NCBI GenBank assembly: GCA_004322425.1
Contig: SCVJ01000021.1
Span: forward strand, 1 to 64,000
Length of the DNA: 64,000 nucleotides
Reading direction: 5' to 3'
DNA from: Chitinophagaceae bacterium
GTDB lineage: Bacteria > Bacteroidota > Bacteroidia > Chitinophagales > Chitinophagaceae
Part shown: piece after piece, positions 34,313-43,177 of the stretch
Layout: each line of letters begins with the position of its first letter
How positions within the stretch are numbered: position 1 is the stretch's first letter
Position numbers and translations under genes: made by a program
The notes under the pieces: generated by a model
Seen by the model: only the letters and a program-made list of their open reading frames with translations
Databases searched by the model: none
Told to the model about the DNA's origin: nothing

Positions 34313-36469
34313 CTACAACTTAATATTTAAAGCAATCAAAAAATTCCTTCCGGCCATTGGGTAATAATAATTTTCTGTGGTAAGTTCCTGATTATATAAA
34401 TAGCTGAATGTGTATCCATTCGGTTCATACAAGTTATTAAAAATATTGTTGGCTTGCAAAATGATAGACGCATTTTTAATGCGACTAAAAGTAAGAGAAT
34501 AATGCAGTTGCATATCTTGTAAATAATATTCGTTTAATTTTCGGTTTTCATTTTGGGTATTATCCAAATATTGTTTGGATACATATTTACTTAACAAATT
34601 GATAGCTAGTTTTTTTGAAAGTAAAAATTCGAAAGTAGCACCTGCTATACAATTTGGAGAAAATCCGATATCGGGTAATTGGTAAGTCGTAGTTTGCTGT
34701 CCTCCATTATCATAGTCATCAATATATTCTGTAAAATCCAAAATTTTGTTACGGCTTAAAGTAATATTGGCAGAAGCATGAATTTTTGAATGAATAGCAA
34801 CTGCGCCTTCTATTTCAATACCCGTTCTATAACTTGATGGAATATTTGTTCGGGTATAAGCACCAACGTCATTTATTTTTCCAGTGAGCACTAATTGATC
34901 TTTATAGTGCATAAAATAACCAGTTGCCTTCCAGCTATATTTTGACTTTTTATTTTCAACACTCAATTCAAAATCATTCAACTTTTCTTGTTTTGGAATT
35001 TGATTGGAGTTGGCTTCAAAGTCTTCACGATTTGGTTCTTTCTGCCCACGGCTAAATGAAAAGTAAGTAAGCCAATCATTCTTGGAAAAAGTTATTCCTG
35101 CTTTGGGGTTGAAAAATTTATAATTTGAAGCAATATTCAAATTTGGATTATTTCTAAAACCGTTGATTTTATAATCTACACTTCTGAACTGAAGATCATA
35201 AAATAATGAAACATGGTTGCTGATTTTTGTTTGCTCTTTTAAGTAAATTGTAAAGTCTTTTTTTACAGCATCGAGATCATACCATTTTGCGGGTAACGAC
35301 AAACCATTCTTTGCCCAAACTACTTCTCCAAAATGATTTCCAAGATAGTTATTCCATCCACCTCCAAATGTAAATTGCGAGTTAGAGGTTTTGTAATTGA
35401 GCGAAAAAATATTTCCATAAAAATCATTATCCAGCCAAAGTTGACGAATAATATCAGAGTGAGTGATGGGGTTGCCTCCAAAAATTGGTTCTGTTATTCC
35501 ATAATCGGAAAAGGCTTTGTTGGATTTATACTGTTCATAATATCCACTTCCTTTTACATAAAATAGAGTGGAGTTGAACTCAACTCTATTGCCAAGAAAT
35601 GCATTATAAAATAACTGAAAATGATTTTGCAAATAGTTATCAGTTTCATTGTCATAAGGATCAAAAGGGCGTTCCGTTCCAGCATAATTAATTTTACGAT
35701 TCTTTTTCAAATCCAACTCGGAAACACCATACCAAGCTTGATACGTTTTTTCTTTTCCTGAAAAAACATTAAATCTCAAAGAAGATTTTTTTGAAAAGTA
35801 TGCAGTTGAAAAATAAAAAGATTGTAAATCACTTGATGCACGATCAATATAGCCATCACTACTAATTTTTGAAATTCGGAAATCTGTTGTAAAATGATTT
35901 CCAATTAAACCACTTCCAATTTTGATGGTATTTTTTAAACTGTTGAAAGAACCAAGACTATTGTGTAATTGAGCATAAGGGCTGATGTTAGCCTCATTCG
36001 TGCTAATATTAATACTTGCCCCAAAAGCACCAGTTCCATTGGAAGAAGTTCCTACGCCTCGCTGAATTTGAATGCTGCTGACAGATGATGAAAAATCAGG
36101 AAGATCAACAAAAAATGTTCCTTGGCTTTCAGCATCATTAAAAGGAACTCCATTTAAAGTAACATTGATGCGAGTAGCATCGGTACCTCTAATACGAATG
36201 CCTGTATAACCAATTCCATTGCCAGCATCGGAGTGCACAATAACAGAAGGTGTTTGCTGTAATAAAAAAGGAAGATCTTGTCCTAAATTAATTTTCTCAA
36301 TCTCCTTTTTTGAAATATTTGTTTTTGTAAATGGAGAAAATTCGCTGGCTCGAACAGCTTTCACTTCTATGGGTTCCAATAATAAAAAACTATCCTTTTG
36401 ATGTTTTTCTTGTTGACTGTTTGCTGTTAACGTTACTAAAATTGCAATTGCAATACAAATTGTTTTCAT
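34313..36469 (-). CDS. TonB-dependent receptor under TPP riboswitch, predicted thiamin uptake
   Basis: An outer-membrane TonB-dependent transporter of 718 residues. A signal peptide (about 1-18) precedes a plug domain (about 45-160) with LPFLLQQTPSVIVHSDAGNGIGYTGIRIRGTDATRINVTLNG and QIQRGVGTSSNGTGAFG. The C-terminal barrel ends with a Phe-rich strand, RNFLIALNIKL. A TPP riboswitch occupies its leader, so expression should drop when thiamin pyrophosphate is plentiful. This predicts uptake of thiamin, its phosphates or a precursor rather than iron or glycans. It has no SusD partner and no inner-membrane thiamin permease beside it. Confidence 0.92.
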   Translation of the reverse strand: MKTICIAIAILVTLTANSQQEKHQKDSFLLLEPIEVKAVRASEFSPFTKTNISKKEIEKINLGQDLPFLLQQTPSVIVHSDAGNGIGYTGIRIRGTDATRINVTLNGVPFNDAESQGTFFVDLPDFSSSVSSIQIQRGVGTSSNGTGAFGASINISTNEANISPYAQLHNSLGSFNSLKNTIKIGSGLIGNHFTTDFRISKISSDGYIDRASSDLQSFYFSTAYFSKKSSLRFNVFSGKEKTYQAWYGVSELDLKKNRKINYAGTERPFDPYDNETDNYLQNHFQLFYNAFLGNRVEFNSTLFYVKGSGYYEQYKSNKAFSDYGITEPIFGGNPITHSDIIRQLWLDNDFYGNIFSLNYKTSNSQFTFGGGWNNYLGNHFGEVVWAKNGLSLPAKWYDLDAVKKDFTIYLKEQTKISNHVSLFYDLQFRSVDYKINGFRNNPNLNIASNYKFFNPKAGITFSKNDWLTYFSFSRGQKEPNREDFEANSNQIPKQEKLNDFELSVENKKSKYSWKATGYFMHYKDQLVLTGKINDVGAYTRTNIPSSYRTGIEIEGAVAIHSKIHASANITLSRNKILDFTEYIDDYDNGGQQTTTYQLPDIGFSPNCIAGATFEFLLSKKLAINLLSKYVSKQYLDNTQNENRKLNEYYLQDMQLHYSLTFSRIKNASIILQANNIFNNLYEPNGYTFSYLYNQELTTENYYYPMAGRNFLIALNIKL

Positions 36470-36530
36470 AATAAAAAATTAACAAAAATAAAACAGGATG
36501 CATTGCAGGAAGGAAAAATCCAAATAAGTA

Positions 36531-36614
36531 TTACACCTTCCCTGCGCAGGCATTACCCTGATCAGGTTCTACGGGTTTTTCTCAGTCCCAAAAAATATTT
36601 CGGAACACCCCGGG
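36531..36614 (-). promoter_or_regulatory. TPP riboswitch (THI element)
   Basis: Read on the minus strand, the conserved core is plain: CTGAGA at 36585-36580, then ACCCGTAGAACCTGATCAGG within about 36575-36556, then GTAATGCC and GCGCAGGGAA down to 36538. These are the pyrimidine-sensing and pyrophosphate-sensing helices in the expected order. It ends about 61 bases before the ATG of the TonB-dependent receptor at 36469. That spacing fits translational control or a short expression platform. I see no clear T-tracted terminator hairpin in between. Confidence 0.95.
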
Positions 36615-36690
36615 AATTTCTGAATATCAATAGCGAAAGTAATGATTTTAATTATATTCGGTAATTTGCAGTTACCCTTAAATTAGTTGT

Positions 36691-37416
36691 ATGAAAAAAA
36701 TATTTTTACTGAGCTTCTTATTTTTATTTTTTGGTTTTTGTTCTTGTGCTCAAGATTTTGAAAAAAACCAAATAGAAAAAAAGCAATTAATAAAAGCAGT
36801 TAATGCAATTAATATTTCAAGTTCTTTTGAACTGTATATTTCCCAAGGCACAGAAGAATTAGTTACGGTGAGTGCATCAAAGCAAGAATTTGTAGATAAT
36901 ATTGTGATTAAAGTAGAAAATGGAGAACTAATAATTCGTTATGATAAAAGCAACCGTTTTTGGAAAGGATGGAATACGGATAGGTTGAAGTTAAAAGCAT
37001 TTGTAAGTATAAAAAATTTGGAGAAACTTATTGCCAGTGGCGCTTCGGAAGTATATTTTGAAGAAGGTATTTCTGGAGATAATTTGACAATCAATCTTTC
37101 TGGTGCCAGTAGTTTAAAAGGAAAACTCAATGCAAAAAAATTAATTGTCCATGTAAGTGGGGCATCAAATATGGCATTGCAAGGAGTGGTGACGAATTTA
37201 ATAGTAGATGCCAGTGGCGCTAGTGATTTTAAAGGGTATAATTTAGTAACGGATTATTGTAATACTAAAACCTCTGGTGCTTCTTCGGCAAATATTAATG
37301 TAAATAAAGAATTAAACGCTACAGCGAGTGGTGCTAGCAGTATAAATTATAAGGGATCTGGTTTAATTAGAGATATACGAACAAGTGGTGCCAGTACAAT
37401 TTCACGAAAATCTTAA
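36691..37416 (+). CDS. Head-GIN domain (DUF2807) secreted protein
   Basis: A 241-residue exported protein of the GIN/DUF2807 type, often annotated as putative auto-transporter adhesin. The signal peptide is about 1-20; a Cys-Ser-Cys-Ala-Gln end allows either signal peptidase I or lipoprotein processing. The mature part is a right-handed beta-helix-like repeat with seven SGAS motifs (ASGASE, LSGASS, VSGASN, ASGASD, TSGASS, ASGASS, TSGAST) spaced about 20 residues. The function of this family is unproven. It is divergent from the thiamin receptor and followed by a shared terminator. Confidence 0.83.
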   Translation: MKKIFLLSFLFLFFGFCSCAQDFEKNQIEKKQLIKAVNAINISSSFELYISQGTEELVTVSASKQEFVDNIVIKVENGELIIRYDKSNRFWKGWNTDRLKLKAFVSIKNLEKLIASGASEVYFEEGISGDNLTINLSGASSLKGKLNAKKLIVHVSGASNMALQGVVTNLIVDASGASDFKGYNLVTDYCNTKTSGASSANINVNKELNATASGASSINYKGSGLIRDIRTSGASTISRKS

Positions 37417-37431
37417 AATTCCTAAAAAAGT

Positions 37432-37457
37432 AAAAGGTTCCGTAAGGAACCTTTTTT
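37432..37457. terminator. Bidirectional terminator between the head-GIN gene and tRNA-fMet
   Basis: The stem aaaaggttcc (37432-37441) pairs with ggaacctttt (37446-37455) around a GTAA loop. There is a T run on the plus strand and an A tract (T run on the minus strand) on the other side, so it can stop both the head-GIN gene and the tRNA. Confidence 0.88.
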
Positions 37458-37458
37458 G

Positions 37459-37530
<72 letters not shown>

Positions 37531-37540
37531 ATTTGGGTTG

Positions 37541-37548
37541 CAAAGATA
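37541..37548 (-). promoter_or_regulatory. TAnnTTTG promoter element for tRNA-fMet
   Basis: The minus strand reads TATCTTTG, an exact -7 consensus, ending 10 bases before the first tRNA base at 37530. This is a well-placed start for a stable RNA with almost no 5' leader. Confidence 0.65.
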
Positions 37549-37585
37549 ACCTCAACCCTAATTCTATCCAAGAAATTTTATCAAT

Positions 37586-37593
37586 TACCTTTG
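37586..37593 (+). promoter_or_regulatory. TAnnTTTG promoter element for era
   Basis: TACCTTTG is an exact consensus, 10 bases before the era ATG at 37604, which predicts a leader of only a few bases. It lies 37 bases beyond the divergent tRNA promoter element. Confidence 0.55.
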
Positions 37594-37603
37594 CCGAAAT
37601 TTT

Positions 37604-38473
37604 ATGAAAGTTGGATTTGTAAATATTTTCGGTAAACCAAACGCTGGTAAGAGTACATTATTGAATGCATTGATGGGGGAGAAGTTGGCAATTGTCTCTT
37701 CAAAAGTGCAAACTACACGCCATCGTATCAAAGGGATTCTTACAGAAAAGGAGTATCAAATTGTATTTTCCGATACACCGGGAATAATGGAACCGAAATA
37801 TAAACTGCATGAAAAAATGTTGCAAGCAGTTCATCGTTCTTTGGAGGACGCTGATATAGCTTTATTGATAGTGGATGTAAATGAAAATTGGCAGGAATGC
37901 GATACAACGTTTAGGGCATTAAAGTTAAAAAAGCCAGCCATTGTTATTGTCAATAAAATTGATGCAGCCAGTGAGAGTAAAAATAAAGAAGCGGTAGATT
38001 TTTTTGAGGCACAACCCTATTGTAAAAAAGTAGTAAAAATTTCTGCGAGAAGTGGAATAAATAAAAAGAAATTTATTTCTACTCTGTTGGAGTTTTTGCC
38101 CGAAGGAGAACCCTTTTTTATTAATGATGATCTTAGCGATTTGCCTACAAAATTTTTTGCAGGTGAATTGATTCGGGAAAAAATTTATGAATTTCTTCAA
38201 GACGAAATTCCTTATCAAGCAACCGTTTTAGTAACGGAGTATAGTGAAAAGGCAAGTCTGGTAAAGATTTCAGCTGACATAATTGTTCAAAGAGAATCGC
38301 AGAAGGCCATCCTAATCGGTGATAAAGGAAGTATGATTAAAAAATTGGGAACCGAATCGAGAAAGACAATTGAAGCATTTCTGCAACAAAAAATATTTTT
38401 AGAACTGTTTGTAAAAGTTCGACCAAAGTGGAGAGATAATGAGCAGTTTTTGAAAGAATACGGATACCATTAA
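37604..38473 (+). CDS. era: GTPase Era
   Basis: Era binds GTP and 16S rRNA near the 3' end and is needed for 30S assembly. The 289 residues show G1 GKPNAGKSTLL (about 9-19), G2/G3 SSKVQTTRHRIKGI...SDTPGI (about 33-63) and G4 VNKIDAAS (about 121-128). The C-terminal KH domain has REKIYEFLQDEIPYQATVLV and the IGDKGSMIKKLGTESRKTIEAFLQ loop (about 241-264). Its GxxG is visible as GDKG. It appears to head a transcript with a secreted unknown and der, the other ribosome GTPase. Confidence 0.97.
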   Translation: MKVGFVNIFGKPNAGKSTLLNALMGEKLAIVSSKVQTTRHRIKGILTEKEYQIVFSDTPGIMEPKYKLHEKMLQAVHRSLEDADIALLIVDVNENWQECDTTFRALKLKKPAIVIVNKIDAASESKNKEAVDFFEAQPYCKKVVKISARSGINKKKFISTLLEFLPEGEPFFINDDLSDLPTKFFAGELIREKIYEFLQDEIPYQATVLVTEYSEKASLVKISADIIVQRESQKAILIGDKGSMIKKLGTESRKTIEAFLQQKIFLELFVKVRPKWRDNEQFLKEYGYH

Positions 38474-38512
38474 TTGGCAAGTGTTGAATTATAAGGCAAT
38501 AAAATTCAGAGC

Positions 38513-39244
38513 ATGAAATTTTTATTTTTGATAACATTCATTATGGGGGTTCAATTATTTGCAGATGGGCAAGTATCATTGGAACAGGGAGCCGGTGGGC
38601 AAACCAAGGATGGGGCACTGATTGTTTACGGAGCTAATAATTTTAATTACTCAATACCGTACGAAAAAATAAAAGGGAGTCCGTTTTGGCAAAGTCAATG
38701 GAATAGAGCAATTTTTTATGATTGGCGCGATTCTTTGATTGGTACGTATCCAGCGAAAATAAATTTTGCAACGCAAGAGGTTTATTATATCAGTAAAAAT
38801 GGCGAGGAGTTGTCTGCCATTCAAGGCTTAATTAATAAAGTTACTTTCTTAAAAGGTGAAGCGGATGATCAAGTGCTGTCGATATTTATAAATGATATCG
38901 GAGAAGTTAAGAAAAAAGCAAATTGTCAACATTGCTATGTTCAAGAAATGAATGAGGGAAATGTGAAGTTGATGAAGAGCACGTCTCGATTACTTAAAGT
39001 GGGAGATTCACTTTTCGGAACGCAGAAACGATATTATTTTGCTGATGAATTGGAATATTTTTTGCAAGTAGAGGACAAAATTTATCGCATAAAAAAACTA
39101 GACAAGGAAACCGTACTTTCTCTTTTGCCGACCGCTATTAGCTATGAGGCTTGGATTAAGGAAAAGGGACTTAGGTTTAGAAAAGAATCAGAGTTTATTG
39201 ATTTTATCAATCATTACAATACAACCAGGCGAAAAGGAGAGTAG
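38513..39244 (+). CDS. Secreted protein of unknown function between era and der
   Basis: I do not recognise this family. The 243 residues begin with a signal peptide (about 1-20, ending FADGQ). No membrane helices follow, so it is periplasmic or outer-membrane associated. Aromatic-rich sections (NNFNYSIPYEKIKGSPFWQSQWNRAIFYDW) are near the N-terminus of the mature part. A single CxxC pair, NCQHC, is at about residues 139-143. The Cys pair might be redox-active or bind metal, but no thioredoxin fold is apparent. It is 39 bases after era and 37 before der on the same strand. Confidence 0.75.
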   Translation: MKFLFLITFIMGVQLFADGQVSLEQGAGGQTKDGALIVYGANNFNYSIPYEKIKGSPFWQSQWNRAIFYDWRDSLIGTYPAKINFATQEVYYISKNGEELSAIQGLINKVTFLKGEADDQVLSIFINDIGEVKKKANCQHCYVQEMNEGNVKLMKSTSRLLKVGDSLFGTQKRYYFADELEYFLQVEDKIYRIKKLDKETVLSLLPTAISYEAWIKEKGLRFRKESEFIDFINHYNTTRRKGE

Positions 39245-39281
39245 CTTGTTTTTGAATAACAAAAAATAAAAAAGTATAGAA

Positions 39282-40592
39282 ATGGGATTTACAGTGGCAA
39301 TAACCGGAAGACCGAATGTGGGCAAAAGCACTCTATTTAATCGTTTGCTGGAGCAGCGTAAAGCAATCGTAGATGATGTAAGTGGGGTTACACGAGATCG
39401 TCAATATGGAGTAGCAGATTGGAACGGCAAAAATTTTAATGTAATTGATACTGGTGGTTTTGTTCCTAATAGCGATGATATATTTGAACGAGAGATTCGT
39501 AAGCAAGTAATAATTGCTATGGAAGAGGCTAATGCCATAATTTTTATGGTTGATGTAGTAACCGGAATTACACTTCTCGATGATGCGATGGCAGCTCTGC
39601 TTCGAAGAAGTTCAAAACCAGTTTTTTTAGTAGTCAACAAAGTAGATAATAATGAAAGATACTTATCAGCTTCTGAATTTTATAGCCTAGGATTTGAAAA
39701 AATATTCAATATCGCATCTATTAGCGGAAGTGGCACAGGAGAATTATTAGACGCGATTTGCGAATTAATTCCAGCAAAGGAATCTGAAGATGGTGAAGAA
39801 AGTGAATTGCCAAAGTTCGCAATTATTGGTCAGCCTAATGTAGGTAAATCATCTTTGCTCAATGCATTAATTGGCGAGGAGCGGACGATTGTGAGCGACA
39901 TTGCAGGAACAACAAGAGATACAATTCATACACATTACAAAATGTATCAAAAGGAATTTATTTTGATTGATACTGCCGGAATTAGAAAAAAAACAAAAGT
40001 ACACGAAGACCTTGAATTCTATTCTGTCATTCGAGCAATAAAAGCTTTAGATGAATCGGATGTGTGTTTATTGATGATTGATGCCGCCAAAGGAATTTCA
40101 GCACAAGACATCAGTATTTTTAGTTTAGCCACAAGAAAGGGAAAGGGTGTTGTAGTACTGGTAAACAAATGGGATGTTGTTGAAAAGGAAACTAATACTG
40201 CTCGCGACTATGAAGCAAATTTAAAAAAGAGATTGGCTCCTTTTACCGATGTGCCCGTTCTTTTCATTTCCGTAGTAGAAAAAACAAGAATCTTTAAGGT
40301 TATTGAAATAGCATTAGAGGTGTATGAAAATAGACAAAGAAAAGTGGCTACTCGAGAGTTGAACGATGTACTACTAAAAGCGATAGCATCCTACAATCCG
40401 CCAGTTGTAAGAGGTCATCCGGTAAAAATAAAATACATCACTCAACTACCAACACATGTGCCGTCATTTGCATTTTTCTGTAATTTTCCTGACGATGTTA
40501 AAGAGCCTTATAAGAACTATTTGGAAAAACAACTCCGACAAAATTTTAGTTTCAATGGAGTACCGGTTCGACTATTTTTCAGAAAGAAATGA
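39282..40592 (+). CDS. der: GTPase Der (EngA), double-GTPase ribosome biogenesis factor
   Basis: Der has two tandem G domains and a C-terminal KH-like domain and is needed for 50S assembly. G domain 1 has GRPNVGKSTLFNRL at about 8-21 and DTGGF. G domain 2 has GQPNVGKSSLLNAL at about 182-195, DTAGIRKK and NKWD. The KH-like part covers about 350-436, with NPPVVRGHPVKIKYITQLPTHVPSFAFF. The 436 residues are complete. It stands in the same direction as era. Confidence 0.97.
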   Translation: MGFTVAITGRPNVGKSTLFNRLLEQRKAIVDDVSGVTRDRQYGVADWNGKNFNVIDTGGFVPNSDDIFEREIRKQVIIAMEEANAIIFMVDVVTGITLLDDAMAALLRRSSKPVFLVVNKVDNNERYLSASEFYSLGFEKIFNIASISGSGTGELLDAICELIPAKESEDGEESELPKFAIIGQPNVGKSSLLNALIGEERTIVSDIAGTTRDTIHTHYKMYQKEFILIDTAGIRKKTKVHEDLEFYSVIRAIKALDESDVCLLMIDAAKGISAQDISIFSLATRKGKGVVVLVNKWDVVEKETNTARDYEANLKKRLAPFTDVPVLFISVVEKTRIFKVIEIALEVYENRQRKVATRELNDVLLKAIASYNPPVVRGHPVKIKYITQLPTHVPSFAFFCNFPDDVKEPYKNYLEKQLRQNFSFNGVPVRLFFRKK

Positions 40593-40661
40593 CGTACAAA
40601 CTGTTGTTAGTAAAAAATTGTAAAAAAGTGCTTCAAATTTTGGCAAATATATTCTTACCCC

Positions 40662-40669
40662 TATATTTG
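40662..40669 (+). promoter_or_regulatory. TAnnTTTG promoter element for the small lipoprotein gene
   Basis: TATATTTG is an exact consensus, 38 bases before the ATG at 40708. A TTG at 40640-40642 lies 19 bases upstream of it, a spacing that fits a -33 element. Confidence 0.6.
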
Positions 40670-40707
40670 CATAGAATTTTAATAACTAACTAAAAAAACA
40701 AAGTAAA

Positions 40708-40887
40708 ATGAAAAAATTGTTTGTACTTTTTGCTGTTGCGGCGGTTATGACTGCTTGCAATAACGCTGCTGAAACTGCACCTGCTGTTGAAGCTCCTGCT
40801 GTTGAAGCTGCTCCTGCTGTTGTTGATACAACTGCTGCTCCTGCTCCTGCTGCTGAAGCTGCTGCTCCAGCTGCTGAAACGAAGTAA
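40708..40887 (+). CDS. Small Ala/Pro-rich lipoprotein (59 residues)
   Basis: The sequence reads MKKLFVLFAVAAVMTAC, then a low-complexity tail of A, P, E, V and T with repeats of APAVEA and APA and a terminal ETK. The N-terminus is a lipoprotein signal with a near-consensus lipobox MTAC (Cys17). After lipidation the mature protein is only 43 residues and likely unfolded. It has its own promoter element and a strong terminator, so it is a single-gene unit, probably well expressed. Similar tiny Ala-rich lipoproteins occur in the phylum without known function. The repeated GCTGCT/CCTGCT codons form an imperfect DNA repeat. Confidence 0.82.
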   Translation: MKKLFVLFAVAAVMTACNNAAETAPAVEAPAVEAAPAVVDTTAAPAPAAEAAAPAAETK

Positions 40888-40922
40888 TAATTGTTTTACA
40901 ATATACTTCTTGCAAGAAGACT

Positions 40923-40955
40923 TCCTCTCGTCTCAGACGGGGGGATTTTTCTTTT
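40923..40955 (+). terminator. Rho-independent terminator after the small lipoprotein gene
   Basis: A long stem with G-T wobbles, tcctctcgtct (40923-40933) against agacgggggga (40935-40945), is followed by a T run interrupted once by C. A separate 14-base palindrome, cttcttgcaagaag, lies just before it (40907-40920). Confidence 0.8.
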
Positions 40956-43162
40956 TATAGGGTGAATTGTTTTATTGTACTTTTTACCAACATCTTGTAC
41001 TGTTCCAAATCTTTCTTTTGTTCTAGAATAAAATTGTTCTCATCAATGATACCTAGCACCTTTTTCATTTCATTGTTAGTTTCATAAACCATTTTACGGA
41101 AAGGATTTTTAAAATCTTTGGCTTTTGACTGATGTGTATTTTTTACCATCCAAGATTTTATAGCTAAAGATTTAACTAAAAGAGCCTTGAAATCCTTTGC
41201 AGTAATTGACTTTTTAGTCACTCCAGTTATTTCGAAAAGCGTGGATAATGCGTGTTCGAATTTTTGCTGTTGATATGCTTTTCCGTTTACGCTGTAAAAA
41301 TTGTGAACCTCATTCCAATTTTTTATTTTTCCGGAACAAATATCTCTTCGTAAAATAGTTACAGAAGGTTTTGGTATTAATTGCCCGCCAACGTTAATCC
41401 ATTCATTTCTTTTAGATGTAGTTTGAAATATTGATAAGAGTGCTTTCCAATTGGTTATTTTCTTTTCTGCAATTTGCTGTAGGATTGAGTTTACTCCGTA
41501 ATAAAGTAGTACATCTTTAAATGCTTTATAAGCCTCAGCAACTTTAATCAATTGAACTTTTCTTTTAGAATTTTCAAAGCCTTCTGCAAATATTTCTAAT
41601 TTTTCTACAAGTGGATTTTTTTCTTCCAATAATTTTTCTCCTATCAATAAAATATTTTCTTCACTTATTTTTTCATTCTTTGAATCTAAAAATGCTTTTC
41701 CGGTAAACTGTTTCAAAAGGTTTAGTGCTGTGAAAATTTCATTAATACTGTCTGGAGCAAGAAAATTATATTCGAGAGTTTGTGTTTTGTCTTCCCGTAA
41801 ATCTCGCATTCGATATTTCGTTTCATTGCGAACCAGTGCGTACATATTATGCAAAAACCAATAGGCGGGCATTACCACTAATTTCCCATTGCTAACATCA
41901 TCGCTTACCAACGAAAATGGAATGGGTATGTTTAATTCATTTTGAAAAGCACTTTTTGAAAGTATTGTAAAGGATGCAAATTTGGAATTGTGTTTAAGAC
42001 TTACACAAAGTCCTGGCCAAAACCCACGGCCTGCAATCAGCTCCCCATCAGCTCCACGGCCATTGTGATTTGATCCAATAGTTGCTCCTGCTGCAATATT
42101 ACTTTGCCCCATTATCAGGGAAGCACAAAGAAAAGAGTTGTTGTGATGTTGCTCGTGAGCCGGAAAAATGAGCGAATTCAAAACTTCGCAACAGGAAATA
42201 GTAGAATTATTTCCAAGATATGAATTGATAAGTCGGGCACCATATTTTAAATGTGAATTGGAGGAAAGAATAAATCGAACTGCTTTGGCTCCGTAAAAAA
42301 TATTACAACCAAATCCAATTATTCCATTTACTAATTCGCACCCTTCTCCAATTTGTGTTTTATTTTTTATGTCGGAGTTGATCGTGAGATTTTTCAATTT
42401 ATTAATACCTTTGAAATAAGCATGACTGCCTACCCAAATATCTTTAATGATGCCACAATTTTTTATAACGGTTTTATCTCCAACTATACCGTAATAGCCA
42501 CGTTGCTTATCAACTATTTTTTCCGTAAACGATTTAAATTTCTTCATAAGAGCCTCGTCATCTCTATAACGACTCCATAAATAAGCATCGCCGGGCAGCA
42601 TTCCATTGAAAGGCATTATTTTTCTTCCAGTGTTTTCGTTGCACACTTCAAGCCAAATTCGCACATTTTCTTCTTCACCTGCTTTTACAATTCCATTTCC
42701 AAATTTTGCATAATCGGAAGTTGCCATTTCGTTTATATTCGTCAACACAACTTCATTGCCAATAATAAAATGGCTCAAATAAGCAACATTATTTACTACT
42801 ACATTATTGCCAAAGTCACAGCTGATAATGGTGCTGTTGTAAATTCCTACGGGTTGCCGGATGTCGTGGTGTTGTAAAAACAGTTTTTCCAATTTCCCAA
42901 TTCTCACTAATCCGAAAAAGGTACAATTTTTAATTAAAGAAGTATCAAGTCCATCACAAACTAAAACATCGTTCCAGTTTGGCGACGTGTTATTAAAACT
43001 AATTAACGACTTTTTTTCTGCAGCAGTTAAGTGTCGATAATGAATACCACTCTTATTTTGAGAGTTTCTTAAATAATATTCGTTTTTCCCTTTTGGAATA
43101 AATTCTTGAGAAACATAATTATAACCGAGTGATGTGATTGGTTTTTTAATTGATTCACTCAT
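40955..43162 (-). CDS. DUF4954 family protein with hexapeptide-repeat beta-helix
   Basis: A 735-residue soluble protein. About residues 70-420 carry many hexapeptide-like repeats (NCTFFGLVRIGKLEK, VVNNVAYLSHFIIGNEV, INSDIKNKTQIGEGCELVNGIIGFGCNIF, GARLINSYLGNNSTISCCEV), consistent with a left-handed beta-helix as in GlmU-type acyltransferases. A conserved NHNGRGADGELIAGRGFWPGL block follows at about 367-387. The C-terminal third (about 470-735) is helical and Lys-rich. I assign DUF4954 from recollection; no enzyme activity is known. It lies 15 bases downstream of glmS on the same strand, suggesting a link with amino-sugar metabolism. Confidence 0.82.
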   Translation of the reverse strand: MSESIKKPITSLGYNYVSQEFIPKGKNEYYLRNSQNKSGIHYRHLTAAEKKSLISFNNTSPNWNDVLVCDGLDTSLIKNCTFFGLVRIGKLEKLFLQHHDIRQPVGIYNSTIISCDFGNNVVVNNVAYLSHFIIGNEVVLTNINEMATSDYAKFGNGIVKAGEEENVRIWLEVCNENTGRKIMPFNGMLPGDAYLWSRYRDDEALMKKFKSFTEKIVDKQRGYYGIVGDKTVIKNCGIIKDIWVGSHAYFKGINKLKNLTINSDIKNKTQIGEGCELVNGIIGFGCNIFYGAKAVRFILSSNSHLKYGARLINSYLGNNSTISCCEVLNSLIFPAHEQHHNNSFLCASLIMGQSNIAAGATIGSNHNGRGADGELIAGRGFWPGLCVSLKHNSKFASFTILSKSAFQNELNIPIPFSLVSDDVSNGKLVVMPAYWFLHNMYALVRNETKYRMRDLREDKTQTLEYNFLAPDSINEIFTALNLLKQFTGKAFLDSKNEKISEENILLIGEKLLEEKNPLVEKLEIFAEGFENSKRKVQLIKVAEAYKAFKDVLLYYGVNSILQQIAEKKITNWKALLSIFQTTSKRNEWINVGGQLIPKPSVTILRRDICSGKIKNWNEVHNFYSVNGKAYQQQKFEHALSTLFEITGVTKKSITAKDFKALLVKSLAIKSWMVKNTHQSKAKDFKNPFRKMVYETNNEMKKVLGIIDENNFILEQKKDLEQYKMLVKSTIKQFTL

Positions 43163-43177
43163 AGGGGGGAAGAAAAT

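Noticed and set aside
40737-40880. Tandem GCTGCT/CCTGCT-like DNA repeats
   Set aside because: They encode the Ala/Pro/Glu tail of the small lipoprotein, with unequal units and no spacers, so it is not a CRISPR or a satellite.
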